From contig JBKJUK010000193.1 in NCBI GenBank assembly GCA_046590705.1, positions 1 to 12,366 on the forward strand: a DNA stretch of 12,366 nucleotides. The letters run 5' to 3'. The notes under the pieces were generated by a model, which worked only from the letters and a program-made list of their open reading frames with translations, was not told where the DNA came from and ran no database searches. Shown here one piece after another: positions 1-6,137 of the stretch. The stretch's first letter is position 1; each line of letters starts with the position of its first letter. A program made the translations under genes and the position numbers. The DNA is from JBKJUK01 sp046590705 (GTDB lineage: Bacteria > Acidobacteriota > Thermoanaerobaculia > Gp7-AA8).

Positions 1-72
1 GGTCGAGTTCCGTCCTCTTCGGTCGCGTAGAACCCATAGCATTCCCCCTCTTGATTTTCGGAGGTTGCCATA
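1..72 (-). CDS. possible 5' end of a leftward gene running off the left edge
   Basis: Two overlapping leftward reading frames stay open to the window edge. One starts with ATG at 72-70 and begins MATSENQEGECYGFYATEED; no good ribosome binding site precedes it. The other starts with ATG at 37-35 and begins MGSTRPKRTELD; it has a strong Shine-Dalgarno-like run (AGAGGGGG) about 7 nt upstream. Only 12 to 23 codons are visible, so neither frame can be assigned to a family and both could be chance. The palindromic repeats starting at 83 are typical of intergenic DNA, which fits a gene start here. I do not recognise the product. Confidence 0.25.
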
Positions 73-82
73 TGTCACCATG

Positions 83-430
83 GAAGGGGCGGCATCTCTT
101 TAGCCATGGCCGTGAGGCCGTGGACCGCGCATCGCGACGAATTCAAGAGCCCCGAAGGGGCGGCATCGCGACTTCCGTTTAACTTCCTCGTCGCTGTTAT
201 CGGACCACTAGGGTTGGCGAATAGTTCTCGACGGATTCGCTTCAGCTGTTTTCGAGAACGGCGACGGACATAATTGAAGAGTCTCTGCGCGATGATCTGC
301 TGCACATCACAGCGCGAGCTTACACGGAAGTCACGATGCCGCCCCTCCGGGGCTCGGAATCATCGTCGTAACGATTCGTGACCCCAAGGCCTCACGGCCT
401 GGGCTATTTCGATGCCGGGCCTCCGGCCCT
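83..430. repeat. nested inverted repeat built from two copies of a double-hairpin REP-like composite
   Basis: A composite of about 100 bp lies at 83-180 and again, inverted, at 322-430. In the first copy's orientation each contains a GC palindrome followed by GGCATC, then TAGCC plus a second palindrome around GGCCGTGAGGCC, then GAGCCCCGRAGGGGCGGCA (a third hairpin), ending GACTTCCGTKTAA. The best-matched 26-nt block (148-173 against the reverse complement of 330-355) differs at two positions. Between the arms sits another stem, GTTCTCGA (224-231) with TCGAGAAC (252-259). The pair-in-inversion layout resembles REPINs, which are inverted pairs of REP sequences. Small reading frames through this block are by-products of the palindromes. 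This repeat accounts for most of the gene-free stretch 1-628; I see nothing recognisable in 438-628. Confidence 0.7.
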
Positions 431-628
431 CAAAGGCAGCCTCGCAACGATGATCAGAAACCCGTTCATTAGAAGCGTGCGCGTGTGGGCGGGAGGGGCG
501 AGGGATCTCAAATTCCACGAACGGATGAGATTCAAAACCGTCCGTCAAACTGCGGCGGAGTGAGTCGGTGGCGACGCGGGCGCATCAGAAATCGCGACCG
601 CGGCGTTACGCTTGCCAGCGCATCAGAA

Positions 629-1000
629 CTACGAAAGCTCTTCCGCAGGGATCTCCTCAAAATCGGTTCTGATCGACGCACGTCCCTTCGAGTCTTTCAT
701 GCGGTCGAGTGTGTGATCCACGAGTCGGTGCAGTTTCTTCGAAGCGCCGTCCAAGGCCTGCTCGAGTGTTTCTGCCTGATGACTGGCTGCGACGGGCTGA
801 TGACCCGCGATCCTGGCCTCCATCAAGCAGCGCTTGTCGTTGTCGCCTGCTTTTCCGCCGTTCACGTCATTCAGATGGACTTCGACGCGCGTGATCTGCT
901 CACCGTAGCGCCCGAGCGCGTCGTTTACCTCTGCTTCGACTTTGGCGATGAAAGCTTCTCGTCCGTGGATGTGATGATCGGTGTTCACCTGAATCTGCAT
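629..1000 (-). CDS. hpf: HPF/RaiA family ribosome hibernation factor, short form
   Basis: This is a 123-residue protein of the S30AE (HPF/YfiA/RaiA) family. Family members bind the decoding region of the small ribosomal subunit and silence idle ribosomes in stationary phase or stress. Visible hallmarks are the N-terminal beta strand MQIQVNTDHHIHG, the strand ITRVEVHLNDVNG, the DKRCLMEARI segment, and the amphipathic helix LEQALDGASKKLHRLVDHTLDR. The acidic tail replaces the dimerisation domain of long HPF, so this is a short form. I chose the ATG at 1000-998 because GGGAGG lies 8 nt upstream; the frame also offers a TTG eight codons earlier, which would swallow that site. It follows the GNAT gene after 94 nt and may have its own promoter. 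The long opposite-strand frame over this locus is a shadow. Confidence 0.85.
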   Translation of the reverse strand: MQIQVNTDHHIHGREAFIAKVEAEVNDALGRYGEQITRVEVHLNDVNGGKAGDNDKRCLMEARIAGHQPVAASHQAETLEQALDGASKKLHRLVDHTLDRMKDSKGRASIRTDFEEIPAEELS

Positions 1001-1094
1001 TTCAACTGCCTCCCGTAACTTCAAAAACTGAAGATTCGACCTGCAACAGACGCGCCGCGATCCTGTAAACTCTTCCCACCCCTCGGACAGACAA

Positions 1095-1595
1095 TCAAGA
1101 ATAAAGACCTACAAGTTCGCCGTCGTCCTTGAGCCTCACTTCGCCTTCGTACGTCAATCCCAGTTTCTGAAGAATTCTCAACGAGCCGGCATTGTCACTG
1201 GACGTGAATCCCACGATCCGCTGCAGCCCGAGGACTTCCCTTCCGTATTCGAGGACAGCAGATGCGGACTCAAAGCCGTAGCCGCAGCCTCGGAATTCAG
1301 GAAGAAATGCGAAACCTACATCCACCTCTTTCAAAGACTCCCGATGTAACAGACCGCAGATTCCTGCGGGCGCACCGCTGGACCGCAGTTCCACGCGGTA
1401 CAGTCCGTGACCGTGCAGCGCATAGCTGGCCATCGGACCCTCACGCAGGTACTTCATGGAGTCGTCGAGCGTGCGAACTCCTCGATCTCCAATGTTCGCC
1501 AGAAAGTCGGGATCGTTCAGCAGCACCAGCATGAAGGCGGCGTCGCTCTCCTGAAGGCGTCGGAGGATGAGTCGCTCGGTCTGAAGAATGATCAT
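1095..1595 (-). CDS. GNAT family N-acetyltransferase (RimJ/RimL-like)
   Basis: This 166-residue protein belongs to the GNAT superfamily, which moves an acetyl group from acetyl-CoA to an amine. The start, ILQTERLILRRLQESDA, is typical of the RimJ/RimL-type subgroup. The acetyl-CoA pyrophosphate-binding motif is FRGCGYGFESA (residues 101-111), matching R-G-x-G-x-G/A. The late motif SDNAGSLRILQKLGL (133-147) is the usual asparagine-serine-helix signature of the subgroup, followed by the strand YEGEVR. The substrate cannot be told from sequence; small-molecule amines, antibiotics and protein N-termini are all possible. It starts 17 nt after the DUF2750 gene and is probably the last cistron of a TPR-DUF2750-GNAT operon. 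The ATG at 1595 has only a weak purine-rich site (GAGATTGGA) before it. Confidence 0.88.
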   Translation of the reverse strand: MIILQTERLILRRLQESDAAFMLVLLNDPDFLANIGDRGVRTLDDSMKYLREGPMASYALHGHGLYRVELRSSGAPAGICGLLHRESLKEVDVGFAFLPEFRGCGYGFESASAVLEYGREVLGLQRIVGFTSSDNAGSLRILQKLGLTYEGEVRLKDDGELVGLYS

Positions 1596-1612
1596 TCCAA
1601 TCTCACAATTTG

Positions 1613-1996
1613 CTATTCGTTGCTCTGCTCGAGTTCGAGATGCGCGCGCAGGTCAGAAGCATTGACCACGATGCCTGGATTTGAGGCCACCGGAAAGACG
1701 GCAACGAGAACACCATCTTCAGAAAGCTGCGGCAGCATTTCCGCGAGGAAAACATTCAACTCGATCTTCTCCGGGACCTCTTCACATTTATTCGAGGCGG
1801 CGTACCTCCCTGCGAAGATTTCTCGAGGCCAGACCGGAAACGCCTCCTGTTCCCCGCCGTCCCCCAGCAGGAGCCAGCCCTCAGCGGACCGCAGACCCCA
1901 GAGTTCCTGCGCATCAGCGGGTCTGCGAACCAGAGCCTCGTAGCGCTCCGCTGCGTCGCGTTGCTCCTCGCCAACTCCATCGGCACCAGGCATCAT
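1613..1996 (-). CDS. DUF2750 family protein
   Basis: This 127-residue soluble protein matches, from memory, the pattern of DUF2750: an N-terminal helix with a YEALVRRPADA segment, ELWGL (31-35), GWLLLGDG (40-47), PVWPREIFA (54-62), a PEKIELNVFL segment, and a C-terminal block LPQLSEDGVLVAVFPV. The family has no settled biochemical role; it is small, cytoplasmic and often in single-copy contexts. The start ATG directly follows the TGA of the upstream TPR gene with no spacer, and GGAG inside that gene's last codons sits 7 nt before it, so translation is likely coupled. A second ATG follows immediately. I infer co-expression with the TPR and GNAT genes but cannot assign a function. Confidence 0.75.
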   Translation of the reverse strand: MMPGADGVGEEQRDAAERYEALVRRPADAQELWGLRSAEGWLLLGDGGEQEAFPVWPREIFAGRYAASNKCEEVPEKIELNVFLAEMLPQLSEDGVLVAVFPVASNPGIVVNASDLRAHLELEQSNE

Positions 1997-2335
1997 TCAG
2001 TTCTCCGGGAGCTGCTTCGGATCGGTTCGATCCACGCAGAGTTCGAGAAGTTGTGATGCTGTCCGGAGTTCCACGTCGACCGACTCTCCCTCGCTTTCGA
2101 AATTCGCAGCGAGGATCACGACCTTTGCGAAGTGCTCCCGGGCTTCCTCATGACGCTCGAGCTGAAGGAGTACTTCACCAAGAAGAAGCCGCGCGCGCAA
2201 CTCCTGAAGCTTGAACCCGGCGATCCCGGCCAGCCCGATGGCGTCGTCGAGCGCGGTAATCGCGCCGTCCAGATCGCCCTCGTCTTCAAGCAGCATGACT
2301 GCCTGATAAATCAGCTGATCTGCAGAGTTACCCAT
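1997..2335 (-). CDS. small tetratricopeptide-repeat-like protein
   Basis: This 112-residue protein is almost entirely helical and reads as two TPR-like helical hairpins. The first is about residues 5-36, with AVMLLEDEGDLDGAITALDDAI. The second is about 41-76, with ARLLLGEVLLQLERHEEAREHFAKVV. TPR units are protein-protein scaffolds, so a partner-binding role is likely, but the partner is unknown. No signal peptide or catalytic motif is seen. It heads a tight leftward group: its stop abuts the start of the DUF2750 gene. The Shine-Dalgarno is weak (GAGACC about 7 nt before ATG). A perfect 11-bp hairpin at 2391-2420 lies upstream, between it and the Lys-rich small gene. Confidence 0.7.
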   Translation of the reverse strand: MGNSADQLIYQAVMLLEDEGDLDGAITALDDAIGLAGIAGFKLQELRARLLLGEVLLQLERHEEAREHFAKVVILAANFESEGESVDVELRTASQLLELCVDRTDPKQLPEN

Positions 2336-2390
2336 GTTTTCGGTCTCGATACGAACTGCTGTGGATCGTCAGGCTGATCGCACGACGTAT

Positions 2391-2420
2391 GTGATGAGGC
2401 GAGGGTTCCCGCCTCATCAC
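2391..2420 (-). terminator. perfect 11-bp hairpin after the small Lys-rich gene
   Basis: GTGATGAGGCG (2391-2401) is the exact reverse complement of 2410-2420, leaving an 8-nt loop. It begins 10 nt past the stop of the 29-residue gene on the leftward strand, where a terminator would be expected. There is no T-tract on either side, so it may act as an attenuator, an mRNA-stabilising stem or a Rho-assisted stop rather than a classical intrinsic terminator. Confidence 0.5.
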
Positions 2421-2430
2421 ATGCGCGACA

Positions 2431-2520
2431 TTATTTCTTCGCGCCCTTGGCCGCACCTTTTCCCGCATCTTTCTTCGGCTTCTTGGTTTCTTTCTTCTGA
2501 GCGTTGTTGCCTTTTGCCAT
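2431..2520 (-). CDS. 29-residue Lys/Ala-rich basic small protein
   Basis: This short frame begins MAKGNNAQKKETKKPKK and ends KGAAKGAKK before TAA; 11 of its 29 residues are lysine. A strong ribosome binding site, AGGGGGATCTC, directly precedes the ATG, and a hairpin follows the stop. Both are unlikely by chance together. The NN-Q-KKETKKPKK pattern resembles tiny basic proteins that I recall as unnamed hypotheticals in several Gram-negative genomes. Their function is not established; binding to nucleic acid or ribosomes is the obvious guess from charge. The coding is low in hydrophobic residues, so a folded core is not expected. A possible -10 (TATCAT, 2576-2571) lies about 50 nt upstream of the start. 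Confidence comes from the translation signals rather than from any known fold. Confidence 0.7.
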   Translation of the reverse strand: MAKGNNAQKKETKKPKKDAGKGAAKGAKK

Positions 2521-2665
2521 GAGATCCCCCTGAAAGGTTGATTGGTACTCCGCTGCAGTGACTGTAGTGAATGATAACGCAGACCGAGGGGGTGGGAGAT
2601 GCCTAAAGCGGAGGCGCCGTGATACGACCGCATTCCTGAAGAGGGCTTTCGAGTGATCGCGTTCG

Positions 2666-2842
2666 CGTCATTCCGATGAGCAGGCGAAGCTCGGGCAGGT
2701 GTGCGCGGTGCAAGTGCGAAGAGGAATCTCCGTTCCGCGCCGCGCGGTCGTACCGATACACCGATTCGGCGGGGACCAGAGATTCCTCTTCGCAGTCAGG
2801 GTTGCGAGACGCTGACAGAATACGCGGCTCATCGGAATGACG
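2666..2842. repeat. symmetric four-arm foldback element (MITE/REPIN-like)
   Basis: Outer arms CGTCATTCCGATGAGC (2666-2681) and its exact complement (2827-2842) enclose inner arms TGCGAAGAGGAATCTC (2715-2730) and its exact complement (2779-2794). The gaps between outer and inner arms are 33 and 32 nt and are unrelated in sequence. It fills the 362-nt gene-free gap between the AAA+ gene's stop and the Lys-rich gene's promoter. A related half-copy lies at 9984-10019. No reading frame of substance is inside, so it would be non-autonomous if mobile. Confidence 0.75.
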
Positions 2843-2882
2843 TCGCCCAGAACGAAACTCGGCGCAGTGCGGATTTCGCGTT

Positions 2883-3884
2883 TCAGGTCACTGCGATCAA
2901 CACCGCGATCACCGCCGCAACCAGTGCCAGCGCGGACAACCCACCGATTAGCAGAAGTCGATTTCTCAGTTGCTCTGTGAGCATCTCGACTGAACGCTGA
3001 ACGAAAAGATCCTGTTCGCTCGTTCCCTCGAACAGTGACTGCTGCATCACGATTTTGGCCGCAAGCACGTCGGAGGCGGCCTGCAGAAAGTGCCTTTGAT
3101 GAATGGCTTTTCCGCTGTCTGGCCCAGGCTCGGCAGCGGCAGCCGCAGCAGCCTTGATGACGGCGTTTCGAATTTCTCCTCCGCTCATCACATTCTGTTG
3201 CGCGAGGAATTTGAAGTCGACGTCCTCGGCCAGAGGAGTTTTTCTGGGATGCAACTGCACGAGCCAGATGCGCTCACGCTCCTCGACGCCGGGCATCTCG
3301 AATTTGACATGTGTGCGAATTCTTCGCTCGAAGGCGGGATCGAAGTTTGCCGCCAGATTGGTCGCGAAGATCACTACCCCGTTGAACATCTCCAGTTCCC
3401 GCAGGAGCACGTTCACACTGAGATTGCCTTCGCGCTGCTGCGGAAGATTCACCCCTGTTGATCGTCGTGCCGCGATCGAATCAGCCTCGTCGAAAAAGAG
3501 CACAGCGTTCTGTTCCGCCGCAGAGCGAAATACGCCAGCGATATTCTTTGGTGTCTCGCCCATCCACATCGACTCGACTTCGGCGTAATCAACCACCAGT
3601 AACTTCATCCCCAGAGCGTTGGCGATTGCTTCTGCGCAGATGGTCTTGCCGGTTCCGGGTGGGCCTGCGAAGTTGAAGGCGAGCCCCAGTCCCGACGAAT
3701 GCCTCTCCCCCAGTCCCCACCGGCCGAAAATCAGAGCATGGTTCCGCACCTCGGCCAGCGCGTCTTCCAGAGTTCTGCGTGTCGCGGGTGGAAGAATGAC
3801 GTCGGCGAACGTTCGTTGGGGCGTGATTGTCTCGACCGCTCGGCGAGCGGGTTTACCTGTGAATAGCGAGAGAAGTGAGCCCAT
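2883..3884 (-). CDS. tail-anchored AAA+ ATPase (classical AAA clade)
   Basis: This 333-residue protein has one AAA+ module and a C-terminal membrane helix. Walker A is GPPGTGKT (74-81); Walker B is VLFFDEAD (128-135), with the catalytic Glu at 133. A pore-loop-like segment SMWMGETPKNI (105-115) has the aromatic-hydrophobic-Gly pattern of Vps4, spastin and Msp1. Sensor 1 is VIFATN (171-176), the Arg-finger region FERRIR (185-190), and the lid has SGGEIRNA (224-231). After an Ala-rich stretch and a helical linker comes the hydrophobic anchor, about 309-333, ending two residues past it. This predicts a cytoplasmic unfoldase or remodeller held at the inner membrane. It starts 31 nt after the stop of the PQQ dehydrogenase, so co-transcription is likely, though a shared job is not evident. 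No clear Shine-Dalgarno precedes the ATG at 3884. Confidence 0.85.
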   Translation of the reverse strand: MGSLLSLFTGKPARRAVETITPQRTFADVILPPATRRTLEDALAEVRNHALIFGRWGLGERHSSGLGLAFNFAGPPGTGKTICAEAIANALGMKLLVVDYAEVESMWMGETPKNIAGVFRSAAEQNAVLFFDEADSIAARRSTGVNLPQQREGNLSVNVLLRELEMFNGVVIFATNLAANFDPAFERRIRTHVKFEMPGVEERERIWLVQLHPRKTPLAEDVDFKFLAQQNVMSGGEIRNAVIKAAAAAAAEPGPDSGKAIHQRHFLQAASDVLAAKIVMQQSLFEGTSEQDLFVQRSVEMLTEQLRNRLLLIGGLSALALVAAVIAVLIAVT

Positions 3885-3915
3885 GGACGGAATGGAGAAT
3901 GTTGAATGAGACGGC

Positions 3916-5121
3916 TTACTTCTTTAGCGGGTCTAATCGTAGGATTCGACCGTTTTTGCTGTCGGTGAGGAGGTAGATCTTTCCGTCGCTGCCCTGCGCT
4001 ACTTCTCGGATTCTTTCGTTCAGTTCTCCAAGGTACCGCTCTTCCTGGGTAACGCGTCCGTTTCGCATGGTGAGTCGCACCAGGGCGCCGGGAGCCAGCG
4101 ATCCCACGAAGATGCTTCCTTTCCATTGAGGATAGACGTTCCCGGTATAAAAGATCATGCCGGACGGGGCAATCACAGGGTTCCAGTAGAACGTTGGCTG
4201 CTCCATCCCGGCTTTCGCGGTGATGCCTTCACCTACCTTCGTTCCTGAATAATTCACGCCGTAGGTGATGATCGGCCAGCCGTAGTTACGCGCGGCCTGC
4301 GCACGATTCAATTCGTCGCCGCCTTTCGGTCCATGTTCGATCTCCCACAGATCGCCGGTAGCAGGATCGAGCGCGGCAGCCTGCACGTTGCGATGTCCGT
4401 ACGACCAGATCTCCGGTCTCACTCCTTTCCGGTTGAGGAACGGGTTGTCCTTCGGAATGGTGCCATCGCTTTTGATGCGCACGATTTTTCCGAGACCCGA
4501 AGCCAGATCCTGGGCCTGTTCGCTGTAACTCATTCGCTCACCCTGCGTGATGAAGAGTGTGCCGTCGCGACGAAAGACGATGCGCGAGCCGAAGTGACCC
4601 GCGCCCTTGACCTTGGGATGCTGCCGGTAGATCACTCGAACATCCGTCAGCGATTGATTCTCCAGTTTGCCGCGAGCCACGGCCGTGCCAGCAAGGCTGT
4701 CTGATATTTCTGAGTAGGAAAGATAGATCAACTTGTTCTGCGCAAAGGCCGGGTCGATGGTCACATCGAGCAGACCGCCCTGACCTTCCGCATAGACTGC
4801 AGGGACGCCCTGAATCGGCGTCGAAAGCTGTCCGTCCTTCGAGACAAATCGCAGACGGCCCGGCCGTTCTGTCACCAGCATGCGTCCATCAGGGAGCGCA
4901 GCAAGTCCCCAGGGATGCACCAGTCCACTGGCCACCTCGGTCACACTCACCGGCGCAGCGATCGACGAAGGAGTCGTCGATTTCGGAGCTCCCTGAGCCA
5001 GCATCGGCTCCACGCCGACCACTAAGGTAAGCACTGCCGACAGCGCGAGCACTCGACTTCGAAGGGTTATAGGAGACTCGCCTGATTTCCTGGACCTCAC
5101 CGCCTGTACGCTCGTCATCAT
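3916..5121 (-). CDS. PQQ-dependent aldose sugar dehydrogenase (Asd/YliI, GSDH family)
   Basis: This 401-residue exported protein is a soluble PQQ-type sugar dehydrogenase with a six-bladed propeller. The family oxidises aldoses to lactones in the periplasm and passes electrons to the respiratory chain. A signal peptide covers about residues 21-42 (RVLALSAVLTLVVGVEPMLAQ). Family blocks follow: SGLVHPWGLAALPDG (65-79), GAGHFGSRIVFRRDG (163-177), PEIWSYGHRNVQ (226-237), GDLWEIEHGPKGGDELN (236-252, partly overlapping) and YGWPIITYG (260-268). The His in GHFGSR is probably in the PQQ/catalytic site. I chose the ATG at 5121-5119 because GGAGG lies 8 nt upstream; a longer 420-residue frame lacks such a site. 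No PQQ synthesis genes are in the window, so cofactor supply is unknown. It is followed by the AAA+ gene. Confidence 0.9.
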   Translation of the reverse strand: MMTSVQAVRSRKSGESPITLRSRVLALSAVLTLVVGVEPMLAQGAPKSTTPSSIAAPVSVTEVASGLVHPWGLAALPDGRMLVTERPGRLRFVSKDGQLSTPIQGVPAVYAEGQGGLLDVTIDPAFAQNKLIYLSYSEISDSLAGTAVARGKLENQSLTDVRVIYRQHPKVKGAGHFGSRIVFRRDGTLFITQGERMSYSEQAQDLASGLGKIVRIKSDGTIPKDNPFLNRKGVRPEIWSYGHRNVQAAALDPATGDLWEIEHGPKGGDELNRAQAARNYGWPIITYGVNYSGTKVGEGITAKAGMEQPTFYWNPVIAPSGMIFYTGNVYPQWKGSIFVGSLAPGALVRLTMRNGRVTQEERYLGELNERIREVAQGSDGKIYLLTDSKNGRILRLDPLKK

Positions 5122-5323
5122 GAACCTATCCTCCGTACACCTTTCGCATCCGTCTTCAAATATGGGGCCGTCACGCAAAATCTAAGAATTTTCAATCCTG
5201 CGTCCTACACGTCACCAACCTGCACTCCTCATATGGATCATGCTCACGGCGAGGCGAAGGGCTTTTCTGCTTCTACTCCGGCCTCCGGCCCCAAACCCCG
5301 GCCCGAATCTACTACGGCCTCGC

Positions 5324-5869
5324 TCAGCCAAGGAAGTTTAGAGCCAGCTTTCGGCGAAGGCCGGCCCAGTAAACGAGGTAGTAACCGAGGACCAGTGCAC
5401 CCGCGCCGAGAGAACCGGCGATGCCTGATCCTGCGATCCAGGACGAAGAGACTCCTGAGCCCGTCGAGTTCCAGCTCTGCCACCCCAGCCAGAAACCGTA
5501 TCCAATCCGCCCGATGACCAGTAGCGTGATCGACAGGACCAGCAACCGGCTGGGCGTGTAGATAAGAACGCCGGGTGAGAGTTCCCATCGTGTCGCCATA
5601 AGGCCGAGCAGGCCGAGAAGACCTCCGGCCACGAGGCCGACCGAAGCGTAGGCGAGAGCGTTCTCGATCCAGATGTTGCTGAGAGCTGCGGAGAGAAAAA
5701 AGATCGAAACTGAAACAACGACCGCGTAGAAATTGAACTTCACCATCCACATCCGCGCTCGCCTGCGAGCGGTGCCGACACGGTAGCGCTGGACCAACAT
5801 GATCGGTATCGACAGAAGTACGAATAGAAGAACCAGCAGAACGATCAAAGGTATGACGAGAAGTGGCAA
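5324..5869 (-). CDS. five-helix integral membrane protein of unknown function, TTG start
   Basis: This 181-residue protein has about five hydrophobic helices: 1-26, 44-68, 71-95, 109-129 and 148-171. A basic loop (RYRVGTARRRAR, about 28-39) after the first helix suggests that loop is cytoplasmic by the positive-inside rule. The segment TPSRLLVLSITLLVIGRIGYGFW recalls CcdC/DUF1453-like membrane proteins, but I would not assign it on that alone. No ATG or GTG is available upstream in frame before a stop; the TTG at 5869-5867 has AGGGA 5 nt before it, so TTG initiation is the best reading. It is flanked by repeats on its upstream side and by a 202-nt gap rich in GGCC palindromes downstream. The opposite frame is a long shadow caused by GC content. 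Confidence 0.75.
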   Translation of the reverse strand: MPLLVIPLIVLLVLLFVLLSIPIMLVQRYRVGTARRRARMWMVKFNFYAVVVSVSIFFLSAALSNIWIENALAYASVGLVAGGLLGLLGLMATRWELSPGVLIYTPSRLLVLSITLLVIGRIGYGFWLGWQSWNSTGSGVSSSWIAGSGIAGSLGAGALVLGYYLVYWAGLRRKLALNFLG

Positions 5870-5965
5870 AGGATTCCCTGAGTTGCTGCGTGAATTTACC
5901 GCTGACGGACTGCATCATGGCGCAACCCGATTCGTCATGGCGCAAAGATGTGCCTCGAATAACGC

Positions 5966-6054
5966 AACAGAGTTGTTTTGAACAGAGTTGTCTTTATTAG
6001 ACTTGTCTCGACCAGAGTTGTCCTGACCAAATTGTCCTGACCAGAATTGTAATG
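5966..6054. repeat. degenerate 15-nt tandem repeat, six units
   Basis: Six units run head to tail at 5966-5980, 5981-5995, 5996-6010, 6011-6025, 6026-6039 and 6040-6054. The plus-strand consensus is close to AMCAGAGTTGTCYTG. The fifth unit is 14 nt, so the reading frame breaks. On the minus strand four units read RTTLV-ETSLI-KTTLF-KTTLL, the period and central Leu of a pentapeptide repeat (A(D/N)LXX). No start, ribosome binding site or folded flanks support a real gene, so it is either a decayed pentapeptide-repeat gene or a noncoding minisatellite. Confidence 0.65.
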
Positions 6055-6090
6055 AGTCAATGTCCCGAGTCTGTGCATGGACCCGTCCAC

Positions 6091-6135
6091 AGGGCCGGAG
6101 GCCCGGCATCGACTTAGCCCAGGCCCGTCAGGCCT
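6091..6135 (+). repeat. third copy of the double-hairpin REP-like element
   Basis: A hairpin GGGCC-GGA-GGCCC (6092-6104) is followed by GGCATCGACTTAGCCC and a second hairpin AGGCC-CGTCA-GGCCT (6121-6135). It matches the reverse complement of 386-430 nearly base for base and, more loosely, 83-123. It sits alone here, directly against the left end of the 434-bp foldback. Confidence 0.75.
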
Positions 6136-6137
6136 CA

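Noticed and set aside
75..305. 76-codon leftward frame through the left inverted repeat
   Set aside because: About half of it translates palindromic repeat DNA, it lacks a convincing start signal, and no family is recognisable.
83..437. CRISPR array or tRNA/rRNA cluster as an explanation for the left repeats
   Set aside because: Repeats are inverted rather than direct, with no regular spacers, and no cloverleaf or rRNA-like segment is visible.
485..1018. 177-codon rightward frame opposite the HPF gene
   Set aside because: The leftward frame has clear S30AE family sequence and a good ribosome binding site; the opposite frame has neither.
1681..2214. 177-codon rightward frame opposite the TPR and DUF2750 genes
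   Set aside because: It spans two leftward genes with coupled stop-start arrangement, and its Pro/Arg-rich composition is typical of an antisense shadow.
5244..5945. 233-codon leftward frame overlapping the five-helix membrane protein
   Set aside because: The overlapping frame has clean transmembrane helices and a ribosome binding site at TTG; this one is Arg/Ser-rich and shadow-like.
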